Origin: Reyranella sp.
GTDB lineage: Bacteria; Pseudomonadota; Alphaproteobacteria; Reyranellales; Reyranellaceae
Assembly: GCA_019750135.1 (NCBI GenBank)
Contig: JAIEOV010000007.1
Coordinates: forward strand, 248,001 to 312,000
Direction of reading: 5' to 3'
DNA: 64,000 nt
Shown here: in pieces, positions 1-11,288 of the stretch
How the letters are laid out: each line of letters starts with the position of its first letter
Position numbering within the stretch: position 1 is the first letter of the stretch
Notes under the pieces: generated by a model
Seen by the model: only the letters and a program-made list of their open reading frames with translations
Database searches by the model: none
Told to the model about the DNA's origin: nothing
Position numbers and translations under genes: made by a program

Positions 1-264
1 CATACGACCCATCTCTCGGCCGCCCGGCGTCACCTGCCGACCGCGATCTTCGTCGCCTTGCTCGTGACAGCCGGATTGAGCCTCGGCCTGGCGGCCTTCG
101 GCCACGGCCAGGTCGGGCGCCGCTTCACGATGCTCGATGGCATGTACAGCGCCGTGCTGGCGGCGGCGCTGTGGATGACGATCGACCTCGACTATCCGCG
201 CTACGGCTTCATCCGCACCAACATCGCGCCAATGGTCGAGACATTGGCCGGCATGAAGCTCTGA
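1..264 (+). CDS. 3' end of a membrane protein, possibly DUF4239-like
   Basis: The reading frame is open from the first base of the window and ends with TGA at 262-264, so the true start lies upstream. The visible 87 residues hold a hydrophobic segment (TAIFVALLVTAGLSLGLAAF), a short basic loop, a second hydrophobic stretch around SAVLAAALWM, and the ending DLDYPRYGFIR. This layout resembles the C-terminus of DUF4239 (bestrophin-like) membrane proteins, which often carry a D-L-D-x-P-x-x-G-x-I-R ending; that match is from memory and weak. It converges on urtE. Confidence 0.5.
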   Translation, partial: HTTHLSAARRHLPTAIFVALLVTAGLSLGLAAFGHGQVGRRFTMLDGMYSAVLAAALWMTIDLDYPRYGFIRTNIAPMVETLAGMKL

Positions 265-267
265 GGA

Positions 268-285
268 GTCACACCGTCATGTGAC
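268..285. terminator. Small hairpin between convergent genes
   Basis: GTCACA at 268-273 pairs with TGTGAC at 280-285 around a six-base loop. It sits where the upstream plus-strand gene and urtE converge and overlaps the urtE stop. There is no clear T-run on either side, so it is at best a weak bidirectional terminator. Confidence 0.25.
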
Positions 286-964
286 GGCGCACGGCCTCGG
301 TATCGAAGGTCTCGCGGGTTCCCGACATCACGATCTCGCCGCGGTCCATGACCGCGAAGTCGTCGGCGAGCTCATGCGCGAAGTCGAGATACTGCTCGAC
401 CAGCAGGATCGCCATGTCGCCGCGCTGGCGCAGGAAGGTGATGGCGCGGCCGATGTCCTTGATCACCGACGGCTGGATGCCCTCGGTCGGCTCGTCGAGC
501 ACCAGGAGCTTGGGCCGCATGGTGAGGGCGCGGCCGATGGCGAGCTGCTGCTGCTGGCCGCCCGACAGGTCGCCGCCGCGGCGGCGCAGCATTGACTGCA
601 GCACCGGGAAGAGCTCGAACACCTCGTCCGGCACCTTCTTGTTGTCGCGGCTGACGGGCGCGAAGCCGGTCTCGAGGTTCTCCTTCACCGTCAGCAGCGG
701 GAAGATCTCCCGGCCCTGCGGCACCAGAGCCACGCCACGCCGGGCGCGGTCGTAGGGCGGCAGGCGCGAGACGTCCTGGCCGTCGAGCGAGATCGAGCCC
801 GAGGCGATCGGCTGTAGGCCGCAGATGGCGCGCAGCAGGCTGGTCTTGCCGACGCCGTTGCGGCCCAGCAGGCAGGTGACGCGGCCGATATTGGCGGTGA
901 GCGACACCGAGCGCAGCGCCTGGGCGGCGCCGTAGAAGAGGTTGACGTTCTGGACCGTGAGCAT
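269..964 (-). CDS. urtE: Urea ABC transporter ATP-binding protein UrtE
   Basis: This 231-residue LivF-type ATPase is the second nucleotide-binding subunit of the high-affinity urea importer. Visible motifs are Walker A GRNGVGKTS, the signature LSGGQQQQ and Walker B LLVLDEPTEG. The LDEPTEGIQPSVI wording is typical of UrtE rather than of amino-acid LivF proteins. The ATG at 962-964 is chosen because the protein then begins with the usual first ATPase strand and lies 5 bp after urtD; longer open sequence upstream only reads through urtD in another frame. It is the last gene of the ure-urt block. Confidence 0.95.
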   Translation of the reverse strand: MLTVQNVNLFYGAAQALRSVSLTANIGRVTCLLGRNGVGKTSLLRAICGLQPIASGSISLDGQDVSRLPPYDRARRGVALVPQGREIFPLLTVKENLETGFAPVSRDNKKVPDEVFELFPVLQSMLRRRGGDLSGGQQQQLAIGRALTMRPKLLVLDEPTEGIQPSVIKDIGRAITFLRQRGDMAILLVEQYLDFAHELADDFAVMDRGEIVMSGTRETFDTEAVRRHMTV

Positions 965-969
965 CGCCG

Positions 970-1731
970 TCAGCGCCCGAGATAGACTTCGACGACGCGC
1001 GGATCGGCGCTCACCTGGTCGAGCGTGCCCTCGGCCAGCATCGAGCCTTCGTGCAGCACCGTCACCTTGACGCCGAGCGCCCGCACGAAGCTCATATCGT
1101 GCTCGACCACGACGACCGAGTGCGTCTTGTTGATCTCGCGCAGCACCTGGGCCGTCGTCTCGGTCTCGACGTCCGTCATGCCGGCCACCGGCTCGTCGAC
1201 CAGCAGCAGCTTGGGATCCTGGGCGAGCAGCATGCCGATCTCCAACCACTGCTTCTGGCCGTGGCTGAGGCGCGCCGCCAGCATGTGCTGCTGCGGCTCC
1301 ATGCGGATGATCGCCAGGATCTCGTCCAGCCGGTTGTTCTCGGCCCTGGTCGGCGCCGCCAGCAGGAGCTTGTACCAGCTGCGCAGGCCGGCCAGCGCCA
1401 GCAGGAGGTTGTCGCGCACCGTGTGGTTCTCGAACACGGTGGGCTTCTGGAACTTGCGACCGATGCCGAGCGTGGCGATGTCGGCCTCGTCGAGCTTGGT
1501 GAGGTCGGCCTTGCCGTCGAACACGACCTCGCCCTCGTCCGGCCGCGTCTTGCCGGTGACGACGTCCATCATCGTTGTCTTGCCGGCGCCGTTGGGGCCG
1601 ATGATGGCCCGCATCTCGCCCGGCTCGACCAGCAGCGAGAGATTGTTCAACGCCTTGAAGCCGTCGAACGAGACGGTGACGCCGCTGAGATAGAGCAGCG
1701 CCGAGGTGCTTCTTTGCTCGGTCAGGCTCAT
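970..1731 (-). CDS. urtD: Urea ABC transporter ATP-binding protein UrtD
   Basis: This 253-residue LivG-type ATPase pairs with UrtE to power urea import. Walker A reads GPNGAGKTTMMD and Walker B LLLVDEPVAGM. The signature is LSHGQKQW, where the usual LSGGQ is changed in the way characteristic of UrtD. The ATG at 1729-1731 overlaps the urtC stop in an ATGA, implying translational coupling. Open sequence extends far upstream in this frame but runs antisense-free through urtC and has no independent support. Confidence 0.95.
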   Translation of the reverse strand: MSLTEQRSTSALLYLSGVTVSFDGFKALNNLSLLVEPGEMRAIIGPNGAGKTTMMDVVTGKTRPDEGEVVFDGKADLTKLDEADIATLGIGRKFQKPTVFENHTVRDNLLLALAGLRSWYKLLLAAPTRAENNRLDEILAIIRMEPQQHMLAARLSHGQKQWLEIGMLLAQDPKLLLVDEPVAGMTDVETETTAQVLREINKTHSVVVVEHDMSFVRALGVKVTVLHEGSMLAEGTLDQVSADPRVVEVYLGR

Positions 1732-2846
1732 GCGGGCGCCCTCGCCTTGCGCGCGGTGCCACGGTTGCGGATCTGCGACCACAGGCCGACCACGCCCTTG
1801 GGCAGGAACAGCGTGACGGCAATGAACAGCGCGCCCAGCGCGAACAGCCAGACTTCGGGCAGCGCACCCGTCAGATAGGTCTTGCCCCAGTTGACCAGGA
1901 AAGCGCCGATCACCGGCCCGATCAGCGTGCCGCGGCCGCCGACGGCGACCCACAGCACCGCCTCGATCGAGTTGCCGGGCGAGAATTCGCTGGGATTGAT
2001 GATACCGACCTGCGGCACGTAGAGCGCGCCCGCGACGCCCGCCATCGCCGCCGACAGCACGAAGACGAAGAGCTTGTAGCCTTCGACGCGGTAGCCGAGG
2101 AAACGCATGCGGCTTTCGGCGTCGCGCACCGCGGTCAGCGCCTTGCCGAAGCGCGAACTGACGACGGCGCCAGAGATCACCAGGAAGATCGCCAGCGCCA
2201 GCGCCGAGGCGAAGCACAGCGAAGCGCGCGTCGTATCGGACTGAACCGAGAAACCCAGTATGTCCTTGAAGTCGGTCATGCCGTTGTTGCCGCCGAGCCC
2301 CATGTCGTTCCTGAAGAAGGCCAGCATGAGGGCGAAGGTCATCGCCTGGGTGATGATCGAGAGATAGACGCCGGTGACGCGGCTCCTGAAGGCGAACCAG
2401 CCCAGCGCCAGGGCGAGCACGCTCGGCACCAGGACGATCATGATGGCGGCGAACCAGAACTGATCGAAGCCGTGCCAGAACCAGGGCAGCTCCTTGTAGT
2501 TCAGGAACACCATGAAGTCGGGCAGCAGCGGATTGCCATACTGGCCGCGGCTGCCGATCTGGCGCATCAGGTACATGCCCATGCAGTAGCCGCCCAGCGC
2601 GAAGAAGGCGGCGTGACCGAGTGTGAGGATACCGCAAAAGCCCCAGACGAGGTCGACGGCGAGCGCCAGCGAGGCGAAGCAGAGGTACTTGCCGATCAGC
2701 TGCAGCACCCAGGCCGGCACGTAGAGCGCGCTGCTCGGCGGCATCAACTGGTTGAGCAGCGGCAGGATGATGCCGATCGCCAGCACGAACAGCACGGCGA
2801 CACGCAGGCTGGGGCCCATGCCCTGCCAGAGGAAGCGCGTGATCAT
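1728..2846 (-). CDS. urtC: Urea ABC transporter permease UrtC
   Basis: This 372-residue LivM-type inner-membrane permease has about ten hydrophobic segments from residue 15 to 350. It carries the family motif LGHAAFFALGGYCMGMY near residues 75-92 and the cytoplasmic coupling region FRSRVTGVYLSIITQAMTF. UrtC normally forms the translocation pore with UrtB. It lies 13 bp after urtB and overlaps urtD by four bases. The length and the GLGGNNGMTDF segment fit urea-specific UrtC rather than a branched-chain amino acid permease. Confidence 0.95.
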   Translation of the reverse strand: MITRFLWQGMGPSLRVAVLFVLAIGIILPLLNQLMPPSSALYVPAWVLQLIGKYLCFASLALAVDLVWGFCGILTLGHAAFFALGGYCMGMYLMRQIGSRGQYGNPLLPDFMVFLNYKELPWFWHGFDQFWFAAIMIVLVPSVLALALGWFAFRSRVTGVYLSIITQAMTFALMLAFFRNDMGLGGNNGMTDFKDILGFSVQSDTTRASLCFASALALAIFLVISGAVVSSRFGKALTAVRDAESRMRFLGYRVEGYKLFVFVLSAAMAGVAGALYVPQVGIINPSEFSPGNSIEAVLWVAVGGRGTLIGPVIGAFLVNWGKTYLTGALPEVWLFALGALFIAVTLFLPKGVVGLWSQIRNRGTARKARAPA

Positions 2847-2859
2847 TCGACCGCCCGAC

Positions 2860-4470
2860 TCATTCGACAGAACGCCCTTTCAGCGCGAACAGCCCGCGCG
2901 GCCGGCGCTGGATGAACAGGATGATGAACACCAGCACCAGGATCTTGCCCAACACGGCGCCGGCATAGGGTTCGAGGAACTTGTTGACGATGCCGAGCGA
3001 GACCGCGCCGACCAAGGTGCCGAATAGATTGCCGACGCCGCCGAACACCACGACCATGAAGGAGTCGATGATGTAGCCCTGGCCAAGGTTGGGGCTGACA
3101 TTGTCGATCTGGCTCAGCGCCACGCCGGCCAGGCCGGCGATGCCCGAGCCCAGCCCGAAGGTCAGCGCATCGACGCGCGGCGTCCGGATGCCCATCGCCG
3201 AGGCCATCGGCCGGTTCTGGGTGACAGCGCGCATGTAGAGGCCGAGCGGCGTCTTGCGCAGCACCAGGATCAGGGCGACGAACACCAACAGCGAGAACAC
3301 CACGATCCACAGGCGGCCGTAGGTGACGGTGATCTGCCCGACCTGGAAGGCGCCCGACATGAAGGACGGCGCGCCGACCTCGCGATTGGACGGGCCGAAG
3401 ATCGAGCGCACGGCCTGCTGCAGCACCAGCGACAGGCCCCAGGTGGCGAGCAGGGTGTCGAGCGGCCGGCCGTACAGGAACCGGATGATGCCGCGTTCGA
3501 TGGCGATGCCGACGGCGCCCGCGACCACGAAGGCGAGCGGCAGGGCGATCACCAGCGAGGCGTCGAACAGATGCGGTGCCGAGGTCCGGATGATGTCCTG
3601 CACCACGAAGGTCGTGTAGGCGCCCAGCATGACCATCTCGCCATGCGCCATGTTGATCACGCCCATGGTGCCGAAGGTGATGGCGAGCCCGATGGCGGCC
3701 AGCAGCAGCACCGAGCCCAGCGAGATGCCGTACCAGACGTTCTGCGCGGCCTCCCAGGCGGTGAGCGACTGGCGCACCGAGGCGGCGGCGGCCGAGGCGG
3801 CGGCCTTCACCTCGGGATCGGTCTGGGAGTTGATGGCGGCCTGCAGCACGCTCAGCGCATCGCGGTTGCCCTTGTCACGCACGACCTCGAGGGCCGCGAG
3901 TTTGTCCTGCTTGGACGCATCGGACGCCAGCACGACGGCGGCGCGCGCCTCCTGGAAGGCGATCTTGATGCGCGCGTCCTTCTCGGCCGCGATCGCGGCA
4001 TCGAGCGCGCCGAGCGCCGCCGGATCGGGACGCTTGAACAGCGAATCGGCCGCGCCGCGCCGCACCCGGGCATCGGGGCTCATGAGGGTGAGCGAACCCA
4101 CCGCCGCCTCGAGGACGCCACGCAGGCGGTTGTTGACGCGTACGCGGTCGAGATCGGCCTCGCTCCCCGTTCCGGCCGGCTTGCCGGTGAGGGCATCCTC
4201 CAAAGTAAGATTGCCGCTGCCTTTGCCGATCAGAACGACGTTGTCGGACTTGCGGACATAGAGCTGGCCTGCCCCCAGCGCCTCGAGGATCGGGGCCGCC
4301 CGCGCGTCGCCGGACCCGGCGAGCGCACCGATCGCCGTCTCGCGGTCGCCGAAGCCGCCGGTGGTGAGGTTCTTGACGAGGGTTGGAAGATCTGCAGCCC
4401 AGGCCGTCACGGTGATCAACACCGCGGCCAGCGCCGACGACACCCCCGCTAGCAGGCGCAGGAAAAACAT
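2860..4470 (-). CDS. urtB: Urea ABC transporter permease UrtB
   Basis: This 536-residue permease is longer than ordinary LivH proteins because, as is usual for UrtB, an N-terminal export signal and a roughly 200-residue soluble region precede the membrane domain. The soluble region is alanine-rich and helical (residues 25-240). The LivH-like domain follows, with NMAHGEMVMLGAYTTF. The ATG at 4468-4470 gives the signal-like start MFFLRLLAGVSSALAAVLI. An upstream start would run through the 4501-4522 hairpin and the end of urtA, so it is rejected. Confidence 0.93.
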   Translation of the reverse strand: MFFLRLLAGVSSALAAVLITVTAWAADLPTLVKNLTTGGFGDRETAIGALAGSGDARAAPILEALGAGQLYVRKSDNVVLIGKGSGNLTLEDALTGKPAGTGSEADLDRVRVNNRLRGVLEAAVGSLTLMSPDARVRRGAADSLFKRPDPAALGALDAAIAAEKDARIKIAFQEARAAVVLASDASKQDKLAALEVVRDKGNRDALSVLQAAINSQTDPEVKAAASAAAASVRQSLTAWEAAQNVWYGISLGSVLLLAAIGLAITFGTMGVINMAHGEMVMLGAYTTFVVQDIIRTSAPHLFDASLVIALPLAFVVAGAVGIAIERGIIRFLYGRPLDTLLATWGLSLVLQQAVRSIFGPSNREVGAPSFMSGAFQVGQITVTYGRLWIVVFSLLVFVALILVLRKTPLGLYMRAVTQNRPMASAMGIRTPRVDALTFGLGSGIAGLAGVALSQIDNVSPNLGQGYIIDSFMVVVFGGVGNLFGTLVGAVSLGIVNKFLEPYAGAVLGKILVLVFIILFIQRRPRGLFALKGRSVE

Positions 4471-4500
4471 GACTTTTACGAATAACCCCAAGATCAGAAC

Positions 4501-4522
4501 GGGGCGACTCGAAAGTCGCCCC
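4501..4522 (-). terminator. Stable intercistronic hairpin between urtA and urtB
   Basis: GGGGCGACT and AGTCGCCCC form a perfect 9-bp stem around four bases; on the transcribed minus strand the loop reads TTCG, the UUCG tetraloop class. No T-run follows, so complete termination is unlikely. Such hairpins after a binding-protein gene commonly stabilise the upstream message or attenuate the downstream genes, so that more binding protein than permease is made. That role is inferred here. Confidence 0.6.
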
Positions 4523-4549
4523 GCCCCTGTGAGTTGCGCTAACTGGGCC

Positions 4550-5842
4550 TTACTTGCCCTTGCCGCCGCACTTGCCCGAGACAACGTTGAAGTTGCCGCA
4601 GTTCATGGGCTTGCGCCAATCGGCGATCAGGTCCTTGGAGTCCGGCAGGTAGGGCGACCACTCTTCCGCGACCACCAGGCCCGGGGTCTGCCACACCGTG
4701 TCGAACTGGCCGTTGCCCTGGATCTCGCCGATCAGGACCGGCTTGGTGATGTGGTGGTTCGGCATCATCGCCGAGTAGCCACCCGACAGGTTCGGCACCG
4801 TGATGCCGATCATGGCGTCGATCACCGCGTCGCTGTCCGTCGTGCCGGCCTTCTTCACCGCCTCGATCCACATGTTGAAGCCGATCACGTGGGCTTCCAT
4901 CGGATCGTTGGTCACGCGCTTCGGGTTCTTGGTGAAGGCCTGCCAGCTCTTGATGAACGCCTCGTTGGTCGGGTTCTTCACCGACTGGAAGTAGTTCCAC
5001 GCGGCGAGATGGCCGAGCAGCGGCTTGGTGTCGATGCCGGCGAGTTCTTCCTCACCGACCGAGAACGCCACGACCGGGATGTCCTTGGCCTTGATGCCGG
5101 CGTTGCCCAGCTCCTTGTAGAACGGGACGTTGGCGTCACCGTTGATGGTCGACACGACGGCCGTCTTCTTGCCGGCCGAGCCGAACTTCTTGATCTCTGC
5201 CACGATCGACTGCCAGTCGGAATGACCGAACGGCGTGTAATTGATCATGATGTCTTCCTGCTTGACGCCCTTCTGCTTGAGGTACGCCTCGAGGATCTTG
5301 TTGGTCGTGCGCGGATAGACGTAGTCGGTGCCGGCGAGCACCCAGCGCTGCACCTTCTCGTTGTTCATCAGGTAGTCGACCGCCGGGATCGCCTGCTGGT
5401 TCGGGGCGGCGCCGGTGTAGAACACGTTGCGCGAGCTTTCCTCGCCCTCGTACTGCACCGGGTAGAACAGGATGCCGTTCAGCTCCTCGAACACCGGCAG
5501 AACCGACTTGCGGCTGACCGACGTCCAGCAGCCGAACACCGCGGCGACCTTCTCCTTCTGCAGGAGTTCGCGCGCCTTCTCGGCGAACAGCGGCCAGTTC
5601 GACGCCGGATCGACGACCACGGCCTCGAGCTTGCGGCCCAGAACGCCGCCCTTCTTGTTCTGCTCCTCGATCAGCATCAGCATGACGTCCTTCAGCGTCG
5701 TCTCGCTGATCGCCATGGTGCCGGACAGAGAATGCAACACGCCGACCTTGATCGGCGCCCCTTGCGCCAAGGCGCTGCCCGCGGCGCCGGCCAACAGGCC
5801 GGCGGCGACCATGCCTGTCTTGAGAATCGATCCCAACTTCAT
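4550..5842 (-). CDS. urtA: Urea ABC transporter substrate-binding protein UrtA
   Basis: This 430-residue periplasmic type I binding protein captures urea for UrtBCDE. It has a signal peptide ending near residue 26 (AAGSALAQ), then the family start IKVGVLHSLSGTMAISE. The segments VFGCWTSVSRKSVLPVFE and YPVQYEGEESSRNVFYTGAAP are characteristic of UrtA/FmdD. The start is backed by an AAGGAGAG ribosome site. It lies after hupE, 90 bp away, and behind its own sigma-54-like promoter. A neighbouring complete urease locus supports urea as the ligand. Confidence 0.96.
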   Translation of the reverse strand: MKLGSILKTGMVAAGLLAGAAGSALAQGAPIKVGVLHSLSGTMAISETTLKDVMLMLIEEQNKKGGVLGRKLEAVVVDPASNWPLFAEKARELLQKEKVAAVFGCWTSVSRKSVLPVFEELNGILFYPVQYEGEESSRNVFYTGAAPNQQAIPAVDYLMNNEKVQRWVLAGTDYVYPRTTNKILEAYLKQKGVKQEDIMINYTPFGHSDWQSIVAEIKKFGSAGKKTAVVSTINGDANVPFYKELGNAGIKAKDIPVVAFSVGEEELAGIDTKPLLGHLAAWNYFQSVKNPTNEAFIKSWQAFTKNPKRVTNDPMEAHVIGFNMWIEAVKKAGTTDSDAVIDAMIGITVPNLSGGYSAMMPNHHITKPVLIGEIQGNGQFDTVWQTPGLVVAEEWSPYLPDSKDLIADWRKPMNCGNFNVVSGKCGGKGK

Positions 5843-5890
5843 CCCGCTCTCCTTTTTGTCGACGGAATACCCCCGCCAACTGCCGAGAGA

Positions 5891-5906
5891 GCGAAAGCCG
5901 TGCCAA
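5891..5906 (-). promoter_or_regulatory. Sigma-54 (RpoN)-type promoter of urtA
   Basis: On the minus strand the sequence reads TTGGCACG-GCTT-TCGC. The -24 element matches the consensus TGGCACG exactly, the GG and GC dinucleotides are 10 bp apart as sigma-54 requires, and the -12 element differs from TTGC by one base. Transcription would start near 5880, about 38 bases before urtA. This would put the urea transporter under nitrogen (NtrC-type) control, which is inference. Confidence 0.55.
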
Positions 5907-5932
5907 ACCCCGGCTAGGGTCTGGCATAACTT

Positions 5933-6502
5933 TTAATGCGCGATCAGGACGACCGCGCCGGCCGCCAGCACGACGCCGCCCAGGGCACGCAGCGCGAGAT
6001 CGCCCACAGCCCTGTGCACAACCCAGCCGATCGCGAGGCCGATAGCCTGCAGAAGTGCCGTTGCTGCAAGGAAGCTCAAGATGTAGCTGCCCGCCCCCGT
6101 CGAGGGTGCTTCGAGGGCATGGGCATAGCCGTGGAACACTGCAAACAGGCCGACGATGGCCATGGCCCAGGCCATCGGGAGGCGCACTGCACCTATGATG
6201 AGACCGCCGATCACGAACACCGAGGCCAGGATCGCCGCCTCAACAAGAGGCAGTTTTATGCCCGCAAAACCGGCAGCTGCTCCGATCGCCATCATCACCA
6301 GGAAGGCGGCCGGCACGGCCAGGGCGACCATCGGCTTGCGGCCGGCCATGAAGGCGGCCCACAGGCCGACGCCGACCATGGCCAGGAGATGGTCAAGGCC
6401 ACTGAACGGATGCAGGAAACCCGAGGCCTCATGGCCGGGATGGGCCAGGGCTGGACCGGCGGCGAACAGGGCCACGGCGGTAAGGCAGATCGTGCGACGC
6501 AT
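5933..6502 (-). CDS. hupE: HupE/UreJ family membrane protein
   Basis: This 189-residue protein begins with a signal-like segment (MRRTICLTAVALFAAGPALA). It then carries the family signature HPGHEASGF-LHPFSGLDHLLAMV with its clustered histidines, and about six membrane segments. HupE/UreJ proteins are thought to be secondary nickel permeases, sited beside hydrogenase or urease genes. The location between ureG and urtA fits nickel supply for urease. The ATG at 6500-6502 lies two bases after ureG. Confidence 0.88.
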   Translation of the reverse strand: MRRTICLTAVALFAAGPALAHPGHEASGFLHPFSGLDHLLAMVGVGLWAAFMAGRKPMVALAVPAAFLVMMAIGAAAGFAGIKLPLVEAAILASVFVIGGLIIGAVRLPMAWAMAIVGLFAVFHGYAHALEAPSTGAGSYILSFLAATALLQAIGLAIGWVVHRAVGDLALRALGGVVLAAGAVVLIAH

Positions 6503-6504
6503 GT

Positions 6505-7121
<617 letters not shown>

Positions 7122-7125
<4 letters not shown>

Positions 7126-7553
7126 TGACGCTCCATCTCCCCGGCCAGCAGCGATAGATAGCCGATGCCCATCAGCAGGCAGTAAGGCGAATAGTACCGT
7201 CTGTTGCGCGTGGCAAACGGCTCGTCGCGAAAATGCAGGCGCCAGGTCGGCGTATAGCCGGCCACGCCGCGCGCCACGAACACGCCGGCGATGACGAAGG
7301 TGACCGACTGGACCCAGGTCTCCTCGTCGCGGCCGAGGATGACGAAAGGCCATAGCGCCAGCAGGGCCAGCACGCAGGCCACGGCGTAGCACTGCCAGGT
7401 CGGCGGCATACGGCGGCGACCATCGCCCACGACGCTCTTCGCCAGCGCCTCTTCGCTGGCCTCGGGCCAGTTGTAGCCCAGGCCCCACATCGCATGGATG
7501 ACAGCCGGGGCGGCGACGCCGATGAACAACAGGAGGGCGAACAGCACGGTCAT
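7122..7553 (-). CDS. DUF3995-like membrane protein inside the urease operon
   Basis: This 143-residue protein has four predicted membrane segments: [57 protein letters not shown], and a C-terminal [13 protein letters not shown]. The arrangement and the [13 protein letters not shown] stretch look like the DUF3995 family, whose function I do not know. It overlaps both ureF and ureG by four bases (ATGA at each end), so it is translated as part of urease maturation. A longer start through ureF is possible but lacks a ribosome site. A role in nickel or ammonium handling would be inference. Confidence 0.75.
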
Positions 7554-8233
7554 GAGCGGAACAGCCGGGTGTACTGGGTCTCGTGGCGAAGCGAGCACCA
7601 GTCGAGCAGTGGCGTGGCCGTGCCGACGTCGTCGAGCGAGGTCACGGCCAGCGCCGCGTCGGTCGCTTGGCGAACGGCAGGCTCCAGCGCCGCCAAAGCG
7701 ATCTGGCCGTCGCTCTGGCCGAGCGGCACCGAGCGCACCGCAGCCGAGATCAGGTTGGCGGTGAAGGCATGCAGGTAGCCTTCGAGGGCACGGTCGAGAG
7801 CGATGCCGTGCACCGCGGCCGCCAGCGCCACGGCGACGGGCAATGCAAGCTCGCCCGACAGCCGCTCGTGCACGGCATCGAGCGACGGATGCGGCCAGGC
7901 GGTGCGCGTGATCGACAGGAACGAGCCCCCCTGCTGGCGCGATTCCAGGGCCATCTCCGAGGTGCCGCGCCAGGCCGCGGCGCGCTCGGCGATGGCGTCG
8001 AACGAGGTCCAGTCCTCGGCCTCGGCCGAGCGCCAGGCGGCCGCGAACAACGCGCCGTCGACGACGCCGGTGCCCTGCCGCAGCACGCTCTCCAGCCAGG
8101 TCACCAGCGTGACGCGATCCTTGATGAGGCCCTCCTCCACCGCGCTCTCGACGCCGTGGCTATAGCTGAAGGCGCCGATGGGATAGGCCGGCGACAGCCA
8201 GGCGAGCAGGCGGTAGAGGGGGTCAGTCGCCAT
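7550..8233 (-). CDS. ureF: Urease accessory protein UreF
   Basis: This 227-residue, almost entirely helical protein is the urease accessory factor that links UreD-urease to UreG and gates GTP hydrolysis. The N-terminal [27 protein letters not shown] is the diagnostic UreF opening; the conserved C-terminal R-L-F-R-S tail is also present. It follows ureE after a 164-bp gap that holds a large palindromic element, the only long gap in the ure half of the cluster, and overlaps the next gene by four bases. Confidence 0.96.
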   Translation of the reverse strand: MATDPLYRLLAWLSPAYPIGAFSYSHGVESAVEEGLIKDRVTLVTWLESVLRQGTGVVDGALFAAAWRSAEAEDWTSFDAIAERAAAWRGTSEMALESRQQGGSFLSITRTAWPHPSLDAVHERLSGELALPVAVALAAAVHGIALDRALEGYLHAFTANLISAAVRSVPLGQSDGQIALAALEPAVRQATDAALAVTSLDDVGTATPLLDWCSLRHETQYTRLFRS

Positions 8234-8267
8234 GGCGTAGACCCGCTGTCACCGGCACTACCCACAG

Positions 8268-8372
8268 CCTCACCCTGAGGAGGCGCGCAGCGCCGTCTCG
8301 AAGGGTGGGCCACAGTCTTGGTGCTGCCCACCCTTCGAGACGCACCGCTGCGCGGTGCTCCTCAGGGTGAGG
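8268..8372. repeat. Long composite palindrome (REP-like intergenic element)
   Basis: Outer arms CCTCACCCTGAGGA (8268-8281) and TCCTCAGGGTGAGG (8359-8372) match perfectly, as do inner arms GTCTCGAAGGGTGGGC and its complement around 8295-8342. Between outer and inner arms each side has its own small GC hairpin, with different but self-compensating bases. This CCTGAGGAG...TCTCGAAGG format is a common dispersed palindrome of alphaproteobacteria such as Bradyrhizobium. Here it separates ureE from ureF inside the operon and could fold into the mRNA. Confidence 0.8.
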
Positions 8373-8397
8373 TGTCCCTGTGGCAATGAGGCAAGTG

Positions 8398-8886
8398 TCA
8401 GCCATGGCGTTCGCCATGCAACGGCCCGTGGCGATGGCCGAGGTCGTGGTTGTGCTGGCCGTAGGCGCCGCCTTCGGGATCGAACGGCGCCTTGACCTTG
8501 CGCACCTCGGCGCCGAGGCCCTTCAGCATGTCGATGATGACATGGTCGTCGCGGATCAGGATGCGGTCGGCGGTGATCTGGGCCGGCAGATGGCGATTGC
8601 CGAGATGCCAGGCGATGCGCGCAAAAGCGGCGGCGTCGCGGCCGCGCACCTCGACCAGGTCCTCGTCGGCCGCCAGCACCTCGACGAAGCCGCCCTCCTC
8701 CAGCTTCAGGCCATCGCCGGTGTGCAGCACGATGGGCTCGACCAGGTCGAGCAGGAAGTCGAGGCCGCCGTCGCCCAGCATGCGCAGCCGGCGGCGGTAG
8801 CGGTCGTCGAACAGCAGCGTGACGGTGTCGGTACGCTCAGCCGCCGGCCAGTGGCCGGCCCGCAGGACTTCGGTAGCGCGCTTCAT
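8398..8886 (-). CDS. ureE: Urease accessory nickel metallochaperone UreE
   Basis: This 162-residue protein binds nickel and passes it to UreG for urease activation. It has the UreE N-terminal fold (residues 1-75, RRRLRMLGDGGLDFLLDL) and a C-terminal domain containing LAWHLGNRH-like AWHLGNRHLPAQ, the conserved metal-site histidine region. The C-terminus is a histidine-rich tail HNHDLGHRHGPLHGERHG, typical of UreE proteins that store several nickel ions. It starts three bases after the ureBC stop. Confidence 0.95.
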   Translation of the reverse strand: MKRATEVLRAGHWPAAERTDTVTLLFDDRYRRRLRMLGDGGLDFLLDLVEPIVLHTGDGLKLEEGGFVEVLAADEDLVEVRGRDAAAFARIAWHLGNRHLPAQITADRILIRDDHVIIDMLKGLGAEVRKVKAPFDPEGGAYGQHNHDLGHRHGPLHGERHG

Positions 8887-8889
8887 GAA

Positions 8890-10935
<2,046 letters not shown>

Positions 10936-10943
10936 GACGGGCC

Positions 10944-11246
10944 TCAGCGGATCGGCGCGTGGACGGTGACGAGCTTGGTGCCGTCGGGGAAGGTCGCCTC
11001 GACCTGGATCTCCTCGATGATGTCGGCCACGCCTTCCATCACCTGCTCGCGGCGCAGCACGTGAGCGCCGGCCTGCATCAGGTCGGCCACCGAGCGGCCG
11101 TCGCGCGCACCTTCGACGACGAAGTCGGTTATCAGGGCGATGGCCTCGGGATGATTGAGCTTCACGCCACGCTCGAGGCGGCGGCGGGCCACGTTGGCCG
11201 CCATGGCGACCAGCAGCTTGTCCTTTTCACGCGGCGTCAGATTCAT
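10944..11246 (-). CDS. ureA: Urease gamma subunit UreA
   Basis: This standard 100-residue gamma subunit starts [20 protein letters not shown] and contains the family core [24 protein letters not shown] and [20 protein letters not shown]. It is the small structural subunit of the urease trimer. It lies 42 bp after ureD and 8 bp before the fused beta-alpha gene, so gamma stays separate here while beta and alpha are joined. Confidence 0.97.
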   Translation of the reverse strand: MNLTPREKDKLLVAMAANVARRRLERGVKLNHPEAIALITDFVVEGARDGRSVADLMQAGAHVLRREQVMEGVADIIEEIQVEATFPDGTKLVTVHAPIR

Positions 11247-11288
11247 CGATCGTTTCCCCCGTATCGGGCCTGACTATAAAAGGCTGCA

